Assembly (NCBI GenBank): GCA_019351975.1
Contig: JABBOG010000007.1
Span: 46,159-110,158 of the forward strand
Reading direction: 5' to 3'
DNA from: Acidobacteriota bacterium
GTDB lineage: Bacteria; Acidobacteriota; Terriglobia; Terriglobales; Acidobacteriaceae
Length of the DNA: 64,000 nucleotides
Under the pieces are notes generated by a model that was not told the origin of the DNA, searched no databases, and saw only the letters and a program-made list of their open reading frames with translations. A program made the translations under genes and the position numbers. Shown here piece by piece: positions 18,725 to 26,894 of the stretch (positions are counted from its first letter, which is position 1; each line of letters begins with the position of its first letter).

Positions 18725-19282
18725 ATGCTCAGGAAACGATGGATTGCAACAGGATGTGCTGTAGCGCTGGCGGGCGGTTTCGCCATGAGCGGCAGGGTGC
18801 AGGCGGCGAGCGAACCGCTGGCTGTGGGTACAGAAGCTCCAAATTTTACGCTGCCGTCGCAAGACAATACTCCCGTATCACTCAGCGAGTACAAGGGTAA
18901 GTGGGTGGTGCTGTACTTCTATCCGAAGGACCAGACGAGCGGATGCACGATCGAGGCGCACAACTTTCAGCGTGATCTGCAGAAGTATCAGGCGCTGAAT
19001 GCGGTGGTGCTGGGCGTGTCGCTGGACACGCCGGAGAGCCATAAGGCGTTCTGCACCAAGGATTCGCTGACGTTCAAGCTGCTGGCTGATCCGGGCAAGA
19101 AGGTTGTCGAAGAGTACGGCGTGCCGGTGAAGTCGTTTGGTCCGGTGCATTTCGCTGAGCGCGATACGTTTCTGATCTCTCCGCAGGGCAAGATTGTGAA
19201 GGAGTGGGAGGTCAAGGACATTCAGGCGCACAGCGGAGAGGTGCTGGAGGCGATCAAGTCCATGGAGAAGTCGTCGACATAA
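18725..19282 (+). CDS. Secreted peroxiredoxin of the Bcp/AhpC-TSA family
   Basis: 185 residues from the ATG at 18725, preceded by AGGAG. The signal peptide (WIATGCAVALAGGFAMSGRV, cleavage near VQAA) places it in the periplasm. The thioredoxin-fold domain has the peroxidatic Cys in YPKDQTSGCTIEAHNF. Many Bcp proteins carry a resolving Cys five residues later (GCTxEAC); here that position is His, so recycling may use the Cys in KAFCTKD or an external thiol. It would reduce hydroperoxides reaching the periplasm. Confidence 0.9.
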   Translation: MLRKRWIATGCAVALAGGFAMSGRVQAASEPLAVGTEAPNFTLPSQDNTPVSLSEYKGKWVVLYFYPKDQTSGCTIEAHNFQRDLQKYQALNAVVLGVSLDTPESHKAFCTKDSLTFKLLADPGKKVVEEYGVPVKSFGPVHFAERDTFLISPQGKIVKEWEVKDIQAHSGEVLEAIKSMEKSST

Positions 19283-19292
19283 GTTGTTGGAG

Positions 19293-19322
19293 CGGAACGC
19301 AGAGGCTGTATTTTGCGTTCCG
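19293..19322. other. Hairpin between peroxiredoxin and RlpA-like genes
   Basis: Nine-base arms (CGGAACGCA / TGCGTTCCG) around a 12-base loop sit 10 bp after the peroxiredoxin stop. There is no T-tract, so it is a weak terminator at best or an mRNA-stabilising stem. Confidence 0.45.
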
Positions 19323-19435
19323 CCCGGCACGTTTGACGAGGTATCCAGAGAGGCACATCGCGCTGTGCGGCGTTGACGTAGCGGTGGCTCGGCCCAATGA
19401 TGGAGATTGTATCTTCAGCGGAGGGGATCTGCGCG

Positions 19436-20230
19436 ATGCGCCGTGGTGCAAAGGAGACTGAATGTTCTGGGCGCTCCGCGGCTTGTTACGCGGCCCTGCG
19501 CAGGGCTCTGGCAGCCGGCTTGATGGGCGTGGTCACGATGCTGTCCACCGGTTGCCACCATCGCAAAAAGCAGGCGTATGCGCCGCCGCCACCACCGTTA
19601 CAGCGTAATTCTTCGCGCTCGCGGAGCGAGCCTTACGCGAGCAAGCCGCCGAGGGGACCGGTCACGGAGCCGAAGGGCAAGCCGACGCTTGTCGAAGTGG
19701 GCATGGCGAGCTGGTATGGGCCGAGCGGGCACAGGACGGCAGACGGCGAGAAGTATAACGGCACGGGCATGACGGCGGCGCATAAGACGCTGCCGCTGGG
19801 GACGATTGCGCGGGTGACCAATCTTGCGAATGGCGAGTCGGTGATGGTGAGGATCACGGACCGTGGGCCGTTTTCGCATGGGCGGATTCTGGACCTTTCC
19901 GAGAGCGCGGCGAAGAAGATCGACCTGTACCGGATGGGTGTGGCGAAGGTGAAGATTGAAGCGTACGGGACAGCGGTGGAGGCGCCGGCTTCTACGGGGA
20001 GATGGTGCGTGCAGACGGGGGCGTTCAAGAGCCAGAGAGATGCGGTTGATCTGAAGGCTGCGCTGCTGAAGCGGTATGCGGGAGCGCGGGTGACGGACTT
20101 CTCCGGTGCGACGGGGTGGTGGGTGAGAATCGATCCGGTGCGGCATGACCATGCCGACGCGGCTGCGATCAAGAGCTGGATCGGCGATCCAGGAACGTCG
20201 GTGACGTCATATCTGGTGCGTATCGACTAG
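19436..20230 (+). CDS. rlpA: RlpA-like septal ring lipoprotein (DPBB plus SPOR)
   Basis: 264 residues from the ATG at 19436, chosen for the upstream GAGGGG; an in-frame ATG at 19397 is possible. A hydrophobic segment ends in the lipobox LSTGC, predicting an outer-membrane lipoprotein. A Pro/Arg-rich linker is followed by the double-psi beta-barrel (GMASWYGPSGHRTADGEKYN, VRITDRGPFSHGRILDLSES) and a C-terminal SPOR domain (RWCVQTGAFKSQRDAVDL). RlpA proteins bind denuded glycan at division sites and in some species cleave it as lytic transglycosylases. Confidence 0.9.
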   Translation: MRRGAKETECSGRSAACYAALRRALAAGLMGVVTMLSTGCHHRKKQAYAPPPPPLQRNSSRSRSEPYASKPPRGPVTEPKGKPTLVEVGMASWYGPSGHRTADGEKYNGTGMTAAHKTLPLGTIARVTNLANGESVMVRITDRGPFSHGRILDLSESAAKKIDLYRMGVAKVKIEAYGTAVEAPASTGRWCVQTGAFKSQRDAVDLKAALLKRYAGARVTDFSGATGWWVRIDPVRHDHADAAAIKSWIGDPGTSVTSYLVRID

Positions 20231-20301
20231 GGCGGCTGGGGTTCAGTTCAAAGCATCTCCTCCGGGGCTACAGCCACTTTGATTTTCATGGGATTTACGG
20301 A

Positions 20302-20315
20302 CGGGCTGAAGCCCG
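20302..20315. repeat. Acidobacterial-type intergenic palindrome
   Basis: CGGGCT-GA-AGCCCG followed by a C-run and CTTCAAAAC lies in the 117-bp spacer between convergent genes. A related GGGGCT/CAGCC segment lies at 20264-20275. Such elements are common in acidobacterial spacers and could also act as a bidirectional stop. Confidence 0.45.
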
Positions 20316-20347
20316 CCCCCTTCAAAACAGAGACGTGATCAGAGTTT

Positions 20348-22000
20348 CTAGGGCTGCTGGGCCTGTAGTGCGGGTGGGGCGTAGTACGGAAGTTTTTGCT
20401 GCTCCTCGTTGGCGCGCTTTACGGTGATGTCGGCGAAGAGCAGCTCGGGAGCGATGGTGGTTTCGGGGACAGGGCCGATGGTCTGCGTGATGTAGGGTTT
20501 GCCGCCGGCGGCTACGATGCCGCTGCGGATGGCGCGCTGATCGAGCTCGTCGAAGATGGCTCCGCGGACGAGTGTGCGCTTACCGCTGGGCGAGACGCTG
20601 TAGAGGAGCCGCGGTGAGAGTTCGCCGCCCAGCGTCTCCACCTCGTAGACGTCGCGGCCCTGTTGTTTGGCAAAGGCGACCAGCCTGGCCTGCATCGCAG
20701 CGGAGGTGAGGGGCTGAGAAGACTTTACGAGAATGACGCCTGCGTGCGAGCGTGCGGACTGACCCAGGACAGCGCGGCCGTGGCCGTTGGATTGAGGGAA
20801 GTCTTTGATGGGCTCGCGGCCGAGAAGGTAGTTCATCAGCTTGCCGTGTTCGACGACGTCGACAGGAGCGACGGGAACGCCCTCGTCGTCGACGCGGTAG
20901 GCTCCGAGCAGGGTGCGGCCGTCGTAGCTGCGCAGCGTCGGGTCGTCGATGACGGAGAGAAATGGCGGAAGTACGGGGGTTTTATAGCTGGACTGGTAGA
21001 CGCCCTGGGTGCGCGCGTTGGTACCGATGTCGGGACGATCGGCTTCGATGTTGGGTACGAAGAGCTTGTTGAAGACATCGGCGGCGGCGTCGCCGGAGAA
21101 GAGGACGGGGCCGTGGTAGTCTTCGGCTCCGACGATGGGTGCGTGGCGCAACTGGTTGAAGCTGAGGAGGTCGTCGAGCGCGCGCTGCTGCAGGGCTGTA
21201 GCGCTTTCGAGACCGGCAGCGGTGGCGGCGGTGCTGCCGTTGCTGCGGGCGAGTTCCATGCCGTCAGGAGCCTGGCCGCCGATGCTGATGGAGTCGGTGT
21301 AACCGGCGTATCCATGGCGAAGGACGGTGCCTTCGGAATCGACCATGTAGCGATTGACGGCGACAGCGGAGATGCTGGCGGAGCTGTACTGCACGTCGTC
21401 GGCGAAGCTTCTGGTCTGCGGCGAGGTCGCATAGAGGCCGCTGGCCGCGATGAGGCGATGGTTCCAGTCATCGCGATCGAGATTGAGGGAGACGATGGGC
21501 TCGATGAGCGTGATGGCTTTGGCAGGGGTGAAGTCGTTGGCTGTGGGTGCGCTCTGATAGTTTTTGAGCGTGGCCTGCTTGGCTGCGTAGGCGCGGAGGG
21601 CGCTCTTGTAGGCCTCGTCGGTGGCGGACCAGAGGGCGTACTTGAGTGCGGCGGGATCGTTGTCCTGAGGGGCGAGGGCGAGGGAGCCTTCGCCACGCGC
21701 AGAGCTGGAGTCGGAGGTGTAGTCGCCGATGCGTACCTCAACGCGGACGACACGCTGATGGTGGTCTGACTGGCTGGTGAGCGCGCCGTAGTTGGCGACG
21801 GCGCTGTAGCTGGCGATGTCTTCGAGGCGGTACTCGATGAAGTAGGGGCGCTGCATGCCGGGGAGAACGAGATCGGCTTTTTCGCGGGCGAGCTCCTGTT
21901 GCATGGCGGTAAGGAGCGGGTCGGTGGGGCGAGGCTGCGGGGTCTCCGCGCAGGCCAGCGAACACAGAAGTGGAAGGAGCAGGAATGGACGAAGATGCAT
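20348..22000 (-). CDS. TldE/PmbA-like secreted protein lacking the zinc motif
   Basis: 550 residues with a signal peptide (FLLLPLLCSLACAETP). The fold follows TldD/PmbA proteins: an N-terminal domain, then FLSVIDDPTLRSYDGRTLLG, YRVDDEGVPV, LMNYLLGREPIKDFPQSNGH and a C-terminal RSGIVAAGGKPYITQTIGP. Where the active partner has HEVLGH, this protein reads FNKLFVPN, so it cannot bind zinc in the usual way. It overlaps the upstream paralogue by one base (TAATG). By analogy with the cytoplasmic TldD/TldE heterodimer it may be the structural half of a periplasmic protease. Confidence 0.85.
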   Translation of the reverse strand: MHLRPFLLLPLLCSLACAETPQPRPTDPLLTAMQQELAREKADLVLPGMQRPYFIEYRLEDIASYSAVANYGALTSQSDHHQRVVRVEVRIGDYTSDSSSARGEGSLALAPQDNDPAALKYALWSATDEAYKSALRAYAAKQATLKNYQSAPTANDFTPAKAITLIEPIVSLNLDRDDWNHRLIAASGLYATSPQTRSFADDVQYSSASISAVAVNRYMVDSEGTVLRHGYAGYTDSISIGGQAPDGMELARSNGSTAATAAGLESATALQQRALDDLLSFNQLRHAPIVGAEDYHGPVLFSGDAAADVFNKLFVPNIEADRPDIGTNARTQGVYQSSYKTPVLPPFLSVIDDPTLRSYDGRTLLGAYRVDDEGVPVAPVDVVEHGKLMNYLLGREPIKDFPQSNGHGRAVLGQSARSHAGVILVKSSQPLTSAAMQARLVAFAKQQGRDVYEVETLGGELSPRLLYSVSPSGKRTLVRGAIFDELDQRAIRSGIVAAGGKPYITQTIGPVPETTIAPELLFADITVKRANEEQQKLPYYAPPALQAQQP

Positions 22001-23883
22001 TAGAGACCGCCCTTCGGTGAAGCCGCAGGCGCGGGCTGCGGGTTGGGCTGTGGGTCGAGTGGCGGTGGAGGGACGATAGGGGGACGCGCTGTGCCTTGGG
22101 CCTGGCGCTGGGTTTCGATGCTGGACACGAGCATGGCGGGAGCTACGGCGCTAACGGGTACGGTTCCGGATTCGGCGCCGCAGAGGCCGTTGAAGATGTC
22201 CTGATGATCGCCGGTGGCGACGATGTTGTTGAGCGCGGCCTGGGGCGTACCGACGATGGAGACGCCACGCACGAGTTCATCGGGACGGCCGTCGACGTAG
22301 ACGCGGTAGACGACCAGAGGGATGACCTGGAACGCCTGCGGCGAGCGGCGGGTGGTGACGGCGAAGCCTGAGCTGATGTCTTCAAAGTAGAGGCCGTAGG
22401 CTTTGCCCTGCTTGCGGGCTTCGGCTTTGAGCATTTCGCGCAGTTCGGCGTCAGAGACGGCCTTGGTGGAGGTGACGATGAGGTTCCCCTGGCGTCCGGT
22501 AGGCATCTTGCCGGTCTCGGCGCGGCCGTGGCCGTTGGATTGATCGAAGCCTGCGATGGGAAGGCGCGACATGAGGAAGGTCTTGAGGACGCCGTCGTCG
22601 ACGAGCTGCACGCGGCGTGCGGGTTGGCCCTCGTCGTCGAAGAGATAGTGGCCGCTGAGGGGATGGCCGTCGAAGCTGGTGAGCGTGGGGTCGTCGGCAA
22701 CAGAGAGGAAGCTGGGCAGGATGGGCTTGCCGAGGAGCTTGGTGAAGGTCTGTCCCTCTTCGTCGCCGCGCTGGCGCTGGCCTTCGAGGCGATGGCCGAG
22801 GACTTCGTGGAAGAAGACGGCGGAGGCGCGGCCAGAGAGGATTGCGGGGCCGTTGTAGGGTTCGGTGATGGGGGCCGAGCGGAGGTCGTCGAGACCTTTG
22901 GCGAGTGCTTCGGTCTTGGCGAGGACCTCCGCCTGCGCGGGCAGATTGCCTGTGGCGTCGGCTTCGAAGGTTTCGTCGCGGTAGAGATCCATGCCATCGG
23001 CGGCGCGCGTACGAGCGACGACGATGAGACGTGCGACGTGGTTTGGCGCGGCGACCTGCGTGCCTTCGCTGGAGACGAAGAAGTCGGTTTCGTGCGTTGC
23101 CTGGAGCTCGACCATGTCGTAGAAGATGTGCGGGTAGTTGCGGAAGATGGCGGAGATCTGGCGCAGGCGCGCTTCCCAGGCGGTGCGGTCTACGTTGAGC
23201 GGCGGCTCGGGTGCGAGGATGTCGACGCGCGGCTTTTCGGCGGTGAAGTCGGCGGAGGCATCTTCTTCCTTGGCGCGCACCTGCTGCTCGGTTTTCACTT
23301 TTTCAAGCGCATCGAGTGCCTTGCCGTAGCCGCGATTGGTGGCGTACCAGAGGGTGCGTTCGATGGCTGCGCGGTCATCGGTGAGAGGCAGGGGGAGGGT
23401 GGTAAGAGCGCTGGCGCGATGTGCGTCGTGGGTGTTATCGAGGGCGAAGGAGCCGAGCCGCACTTGCACGTCGGCAGTGCGCGCGTGGGTGGTGTTTGAG
23501 CTGGTGATCGCGCCATATTGCGCGGTAATACTGACGTTCTCGGCATCGGCGACGGAGTAGCTGAGGAAGTAGGGTCTTTGCGGAGGTACTGTTGGCCGCG
23601 CGGAGGTCGCGACGGCGGGAGTGACCGCTTGTCCTAGTTCGGTGACGGCGCGATGCAGCTCGGACTCCATGGCCTGCATCAGCACGGGCTCGTGCGCTGT
23701 GGTGGTGACGGCATCGGGTTTATCGGACGGAGTCGCTGCATAGGCCGCGGTTGTTGCAGCAAGAGCGAATGCTCCCAGGCATGCGGTACGCGTGATGGAG
23801 CGTGCGGCGGAAGCATGAATCAGACCAGATGGGATGGAGAAACGACGGGGAAAGAACGGTGGGTTCAGAGGCAAAGTGTACAT
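22000..23883 (-). CDS. TldD-like secreted metallopeptidase with intact HExxxH motif
   Basis: 627 residues, with a signal peptide ending near AAYAAT. The zinc motif HEVLGH is at residues 359-364 (AVFFHEVLGHRLEGQ). It is followed by FLSVADDPTLTSFDGHPLSG, YLFDDEGQPA and MSRLPIAGFDQSNGHGR, the TldD/PmbA core. Cytoplasmic TldD/TldE digests unfolded peptides and trims microcin B17 leader; here export suggests a periplasmic peptide substrate. A proline-rich C-terminal tail ends the protein. It is the first gene of a coupled pair with the motif-less paralogue. Confidence 0.88.
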   Translation of the reverse strand: MYTLPLNPPFFPRRFSIPSGLIHASAARSITRTACLGAFALAATTAAYAATPSDKPDAVTTTAHEPVLMQAMESELHRAVTELGQAVTPAVATSARPTVPPQRPYFLSYSVADAENVSITAQYGAITSSNTTHARTADVQVRLGSFALDNTHDAHRASALTTLPLPLTDDRAAIERTLWYATNRGYGKALDALEKVKTEQQVRAKEEDASADFTAEKPRVDILAPEPPLNVDRTAWEARLRQISAIFRNYPHIFYDMVELQATHETDFFVSSEGTQVAAPNHVARLIVVARTRAADGMDLYRDETFEADATGNLPAQAEVLAKTEALAKGLDDLRSAPITEPYNGPAILSGRASAVFFHEVLGHRLEGQRQRGDEEGQTFTKLLGKPILPSFLSVADDPTLTSFDGHPLSGHYLFDDEGQPARRVQLVDDGVLKTFLMSRLPIAGFDQSNGHGRAETGKMPTGRQGNLIVTSTKAVSDAELREMLKAEARKQGKAYGLYFEDISSGFAVTTRRSPQAFQVIPLVVYRVYVDGRPDELVRGVSIVGTPQAALNNIVATGDHQDIFNGLCGAESGTVPVSAVAPAMLVSSIETQRQAQGTARPPIVPPPPLDPQPNPQPAPAASPKGGL

Positions 23884-23946
23884 TCCATCGGCACAACGTG
23901 CCGTGCAACGAGTGTATCGAATGTCGCGCAGGGGTGTTCTGTCTGG

Positions 23947-23958
23947 ATACCCGGGTAT
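23947..23958. promoter_or_regulatory. Perfect 12-bp palindrome between divergent protease genes
   Basis: ATACCCGGGTAT lies midway between the TldD-like gene (minus) and the M48 gene (plus), a position fit for an operator controlling either or both. No regulator is identified. Confidence 0.35.
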
Positions 23959-24009
23959 GATTCCGGCTTGCTCAACGTGAGGCGCTGGCGCAGACTCGTA
24001 TCAGTTCGA

Positions 24010-25392
24010 ATGGACACCATGCCAAGGATGCTGAACATGTTGATGCTGCTGCGCCGTTTTGCTCTGATCGTTTTTGTGGCTGGCGGTCTTCTTCTGCCGA
24101 TGGTGTTGACGGGATGTGCGAGTGAGACGCCGGCCGAGCGCGCCGCCAATGTGTATGCTTCGCAGGAGCTCGCGGCTGCACCGCTGCATGGGAATATTCC
24201 TGATTACTCGCTTTCGCCTGAGGATCTGGCGAAGTCACAGCATTTGAGTGCGGTGAACGAGACGATGCACTTCGTCGAGTTGGCGTGGGGGATCGTAAGC
24301 CTGTTGCTGATGCTATGGCTGGGAGTGATCGCGTGGATGCGCGATACGGCAGTCAAGGCAAGCCGCAACCGGTGGGCGCAAGGGTATCTCTTTCTTCTGC
24401 TGTATCTGATTGCGGGTTTTCTGCTGGATCTTCCGCTGGACCTGTATGGGCACCATCTTTCGCTGCAGCATGGGCTTTCGGTGCAGGGCTGGGGCAGTTG
24501 GTTTGGAGATCAGGCAAAGGCGTTTGCGTTGACGTGGGTCATCGGCGGGCTGCTGCTGATGCTATTGTTCTGGATTATTCGGAAGTTCTCGCGCAGTTGG
24601 TGGCTGGTGTTCTGGTGTGCGTCGATCCCGATTGTGCTGTTTGGGATCTTTGCTGCGCCTTATGTGGAGCCGCTGTTCTTTCATTACGAACCGCTACAGA
24701 AGACCGATCCTGTATTGGTTGCGCAGTTGGAGCGGGTTGTGCAGAAGGGACATATGAATATCCCTCCGGACAGGATGTTTCTGATGAAGGCTAGCGCGAA
24801 GCTGACGACGCTGAACGCTGATGTAGAGGGTTTTGGATCGTCCAAGCGCGTTGTGGTATGGGATACATCGATCCAGAAGTTGACGCCGGATGAGATCGTG
24901 TTTGTGTTCGGCCACGAGTCGGGCCACTATGTGCTGAACCATATCGTGTATGGGGTGCTGTTCACCCTGCTGATTCTGCTGATTTCGATGTATCTGGGGT
25001 ACCTGTTTGTGCAATGGGCGCTTGCAAAGTTTGGTGGCCGATGGGGAATTCCTTCGCAGACTGACTGGGCTGCGCTGGCGGTGCTGCTGTTGGCGTTTTC
25101 CATCTTTGGCGCACTGCTGGAGCCGGTCGAGAACGCGTTCAGCCGGCATGATGAGCATGCGGCCGACGTCTACGGTGAAGAGGCGATTCATGGTCTGGTG
25201 GCCGATCCGCAGACCACTGCTGTAAAGGCGTTCGACGTGCTTGGGAAGACCTCGTTCGCGGACCCAAATCCCAGCCCTTTCTACGAGTTCTGGACGTACA
25301 GCCATCCGTCGATTGGCCGGCGCGCGGCGTTTGGAAAGGCGTATAACCCATGGGCTCCGGGCATGGAGCCGAAGTACTTCAAGAAGCCGTGA
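24010..25392 (+). CDS. M48-family (Ste24-like) membrane metalloprotease
   Basis: About 460 residues from the ATG at 24010; ATGs at 24019 and 24028 are also possible and none has a strong ribosome site. The N-terminal hydrophobic segment ends in LTGC, a lipobox-like sequence. At least five further membrane helices follow. The zinc motif is HESGH (FGHESGHYVLNHI), and the third ligand region is EPVENAFSRHDEHAADVYG. Ste24-type enzymes cleave near membranes, process CAAX proteins in eukaryotes and serve envelope quality control in bacteria. The C-terminus has the usual YSHPSIGRR. Confidence 0.9.
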   Translation: MDTMPRMLNMLMLLRRFALIVFVAGGLLLPMVLTGCASETPAERAANVYASQELAAAPLHGNIPDYSLSPEDLAKSQHLSAVNETMHFVELAWGIVSLLLMLWLGVIAWMRDTAVKASRNRWAQGYLFLLLYLIAGFLLDLPLDLYGHHLSLQHGLSVQGWGSWFGDQAKAFALTWVIGGLLLMLLFWIIRKFSRSWWLVFWCASIPIVLFGIFAAPYVEPLFFHYEPLQKTDPVLVAQLERVVQKGHMNIPPDRMFLMKASAKLTTLNADVEGFGSSKRVVVWDTSIQKLTPDEIVFVFGHESGHYVLNHIVYGVLFTLLILLISMYLGYLFVQWALAKFGGRWGIPSQTDWAALAVLLLAFSIFGALLEPVENAFSRHDEHAADVYGEEAIHGLVADPQTTAVKAFDVLGKTSFADPNPSPFYEFWTYSHPSIGRRAAFGKAYNPWAPGMEPKYFKKP

Positions 25393-25480
25393 AGCGAGGT
25401 GCGCATGGAATCCCGGCGCGCTGGGATGGCACAGTTGCTTGCTTTTCTGAAGCTGACTGCTTAACCTCAACTCATTGCTT

Positions 25481-25834
25481 ATGGATTGTCTTTTCTGCAA
25501 GATCGCTTCAGGCTCGATCCCGGTCAAGCGCGTGTACGAGGACGAGCATGTGATTGCTTTTCCGGACATTCACCCGCAGGCTCCGACGCATATCCTTCTG
25601 ATACCGAAGCGGCACTTTGGATCGCTGGCGCAGACGTCGGTAGAGGATGCCGGGTTACTGGGGCATTTGCTGGCCGCTGCGGCGGAGGTCGCCAGACAGC
25701 AGCAGGTTGCGCCCGGTGATGGTGGCGGTGGGTATCGGCTGGTGGTCAATACGGGTGAGGACGGCGGGCAGACGGTCGAGCATCTCCATGTGCACCTGCT
25801 TGGCGGGCGGCATATGGGATGGCCACCAGGTTAG
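25481..25834 (+). CDS. HIT-family nucleotide hydrolase (Hint-like)
   Basis: 117 residues from the ATG at 25481 (an in-frame TTG lies two codons before). The N-terminus DCLFCKIASGSIPVKRVYED and the His triad EHLHVHLLGGR are diagnostic for the HIT/Hint branch, which hydrolyses phosphoramidates such as AMP-lysine. The domain is complete and of usual length. It stands alone on the plus strand, 88 bp after the M48 gene. Confidence 0.94.
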   Translation: MDCLFCKIASGSIPVKRVYEDEHVIAFPDIHPQAPTHILLIPKRHFGSLAQTSVEDAGLLGHLLAAAAEVARQQQVAPGDGGGGYRLVVNTGEDGGQTVEHLHVHLLGGRHMGWPPG

Positions 25835-26104
25835 ACGATCTTGTCCATTTTCAGATAGATAGCGTTGTCGGGATGACCAAATAGTAACTCTTCAAGTAAG
25901 GCTTTAGGTGGGGGTTAACTCTGGTGGTTCACGCGGATATTGCAGCCGGTGACGGCCCGACGCGTCATTCCGGTCGTTCCACGCGTCCAATGGAATGTGA
26001 TTCTGCCCGGACCTGGAAGTGGACGGCTACTCCTTACAGGGTTTCGTTTCGGAGCGGTGGCTGCAATGTTGTGGCTGGGGAGATCACTATGGAGGCGTCG
26101 ATCA

Positions 26105-26722
26105 ATGGCATCAACTCTCAGGGAACCAGTACCGGCACCCCTTCGCGATATATCTGCTCCCGAGAGCACAACCGCAGTGCATCAGACGGCAGTGTTCGCT
26201 GGTGGATGTTTCTGGGGCGTGCAGTCGGTCTTTCAGAGGGTGAAGGGCGTGGTTCAAACGACGGTCGGATACTCGGGCGGCGCAGCGAATACAGCGAACT
26301 ATCGTGCAGTGTGCGGCGAAGATACGGGACATGCGGAGGCGATTGAGATCGTCTTTGATCCAACTGTTGTGAGCTACGGGGCTTTGCTGAGGGTGTTTTT
26401 CTCGGTGGTGCATGATCCGACGCAGCTCAATCGGCAGGGCGCAGATATTGGAACAAGCTACCGCTCGTCGATTTTTTATACCGACGAGCAGCAGCGCGAG
26501 ATTGCGACCGCGTATGTGAAGCAGCTGGATGAGGCAGGGATGTTTGGCAAGCCGATCGTTACACAGATTGTGCCGCTCGCGGCGTTTTATGCCGGCGAGG
26601 ACTATCACCAGGATTATGCGCTGAAGAATCCGCATAATCCGTACATTCAGGTTTGCGATATACCGAAGATTGCTGCGCTAAAACGCCAATTTCCCGAGCT
26701 GTTCCAGGAGTACAGCCGCTGA
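26105..26722 (+). CDS. msrA: Peptide methionine sulfoxide reductase MsrA
   Basis: About 205 residues from the ATG at 26105. The frame is open upstream to 25940 and an ATG at 26066 would add a short hydrophobic, arginine-rich N-terminus, so a membrane-anchored form is possible. The catalytic motif AGGCFWGVQSVF, the segment AVCGEDTGHAEAIEIVFDP and YHQDYALKNPHNPYIQVC are typical. The enzyme reduces methionine-S-sulfoxide in proteins using thioredoxin-type thiols. The spacer from 25835 to 26104 shows no other gene. Confidence 0.94.
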   Translation: MASTLREPVPAPLRDISAPESTTAVHQTAVFAGGCFWGVQSVFQRVKGVVQTTVGYSGGAANTANYRAVCGEDTGHAEAIEIVFDPTVVSYGALLRVFFSVVHDPTQLNRQGADIGTSYRSSIFYTDEQQREIATAYVKQLDEAGMFGKPIVTQIVPLAAFYAGEDYHQDYALKNPHNPYIQVCDIPKIAALKRQFPELFQEYSR

Positions 26723-26894
26723 TCTGTTCGCATCTGATCTCTTCGCCGCTGAGACGCCCGAAGGCAGGGACAATGTACTCTAAAAGGGACACTCACTTCA
26801 TTTGTTTGGGATCAGGTGCGTCAGCGACATCCGTTCAGGATTTTGGCGGCTGCTATCCCGGGTAAAAAGAGGGCGTATTCGCTTGCAGCGCGCA

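Noticed and set aside
20663..23499. Long open plus-strand frames opposite the TldD/TldE-like genes
   Set aside because: They read as Gly/Val/Glu-rich nonsense typical of antisense frames in high-GC DNA, and the opposite strand has strong protein motifs.
26802..26894. TTG start giving a 31-residue longer patatin-barrel protein
   Set aside because: The extra residues are Arg-rich and would bury the signal peptide; the ATG at 26895 fits an exported protein better.
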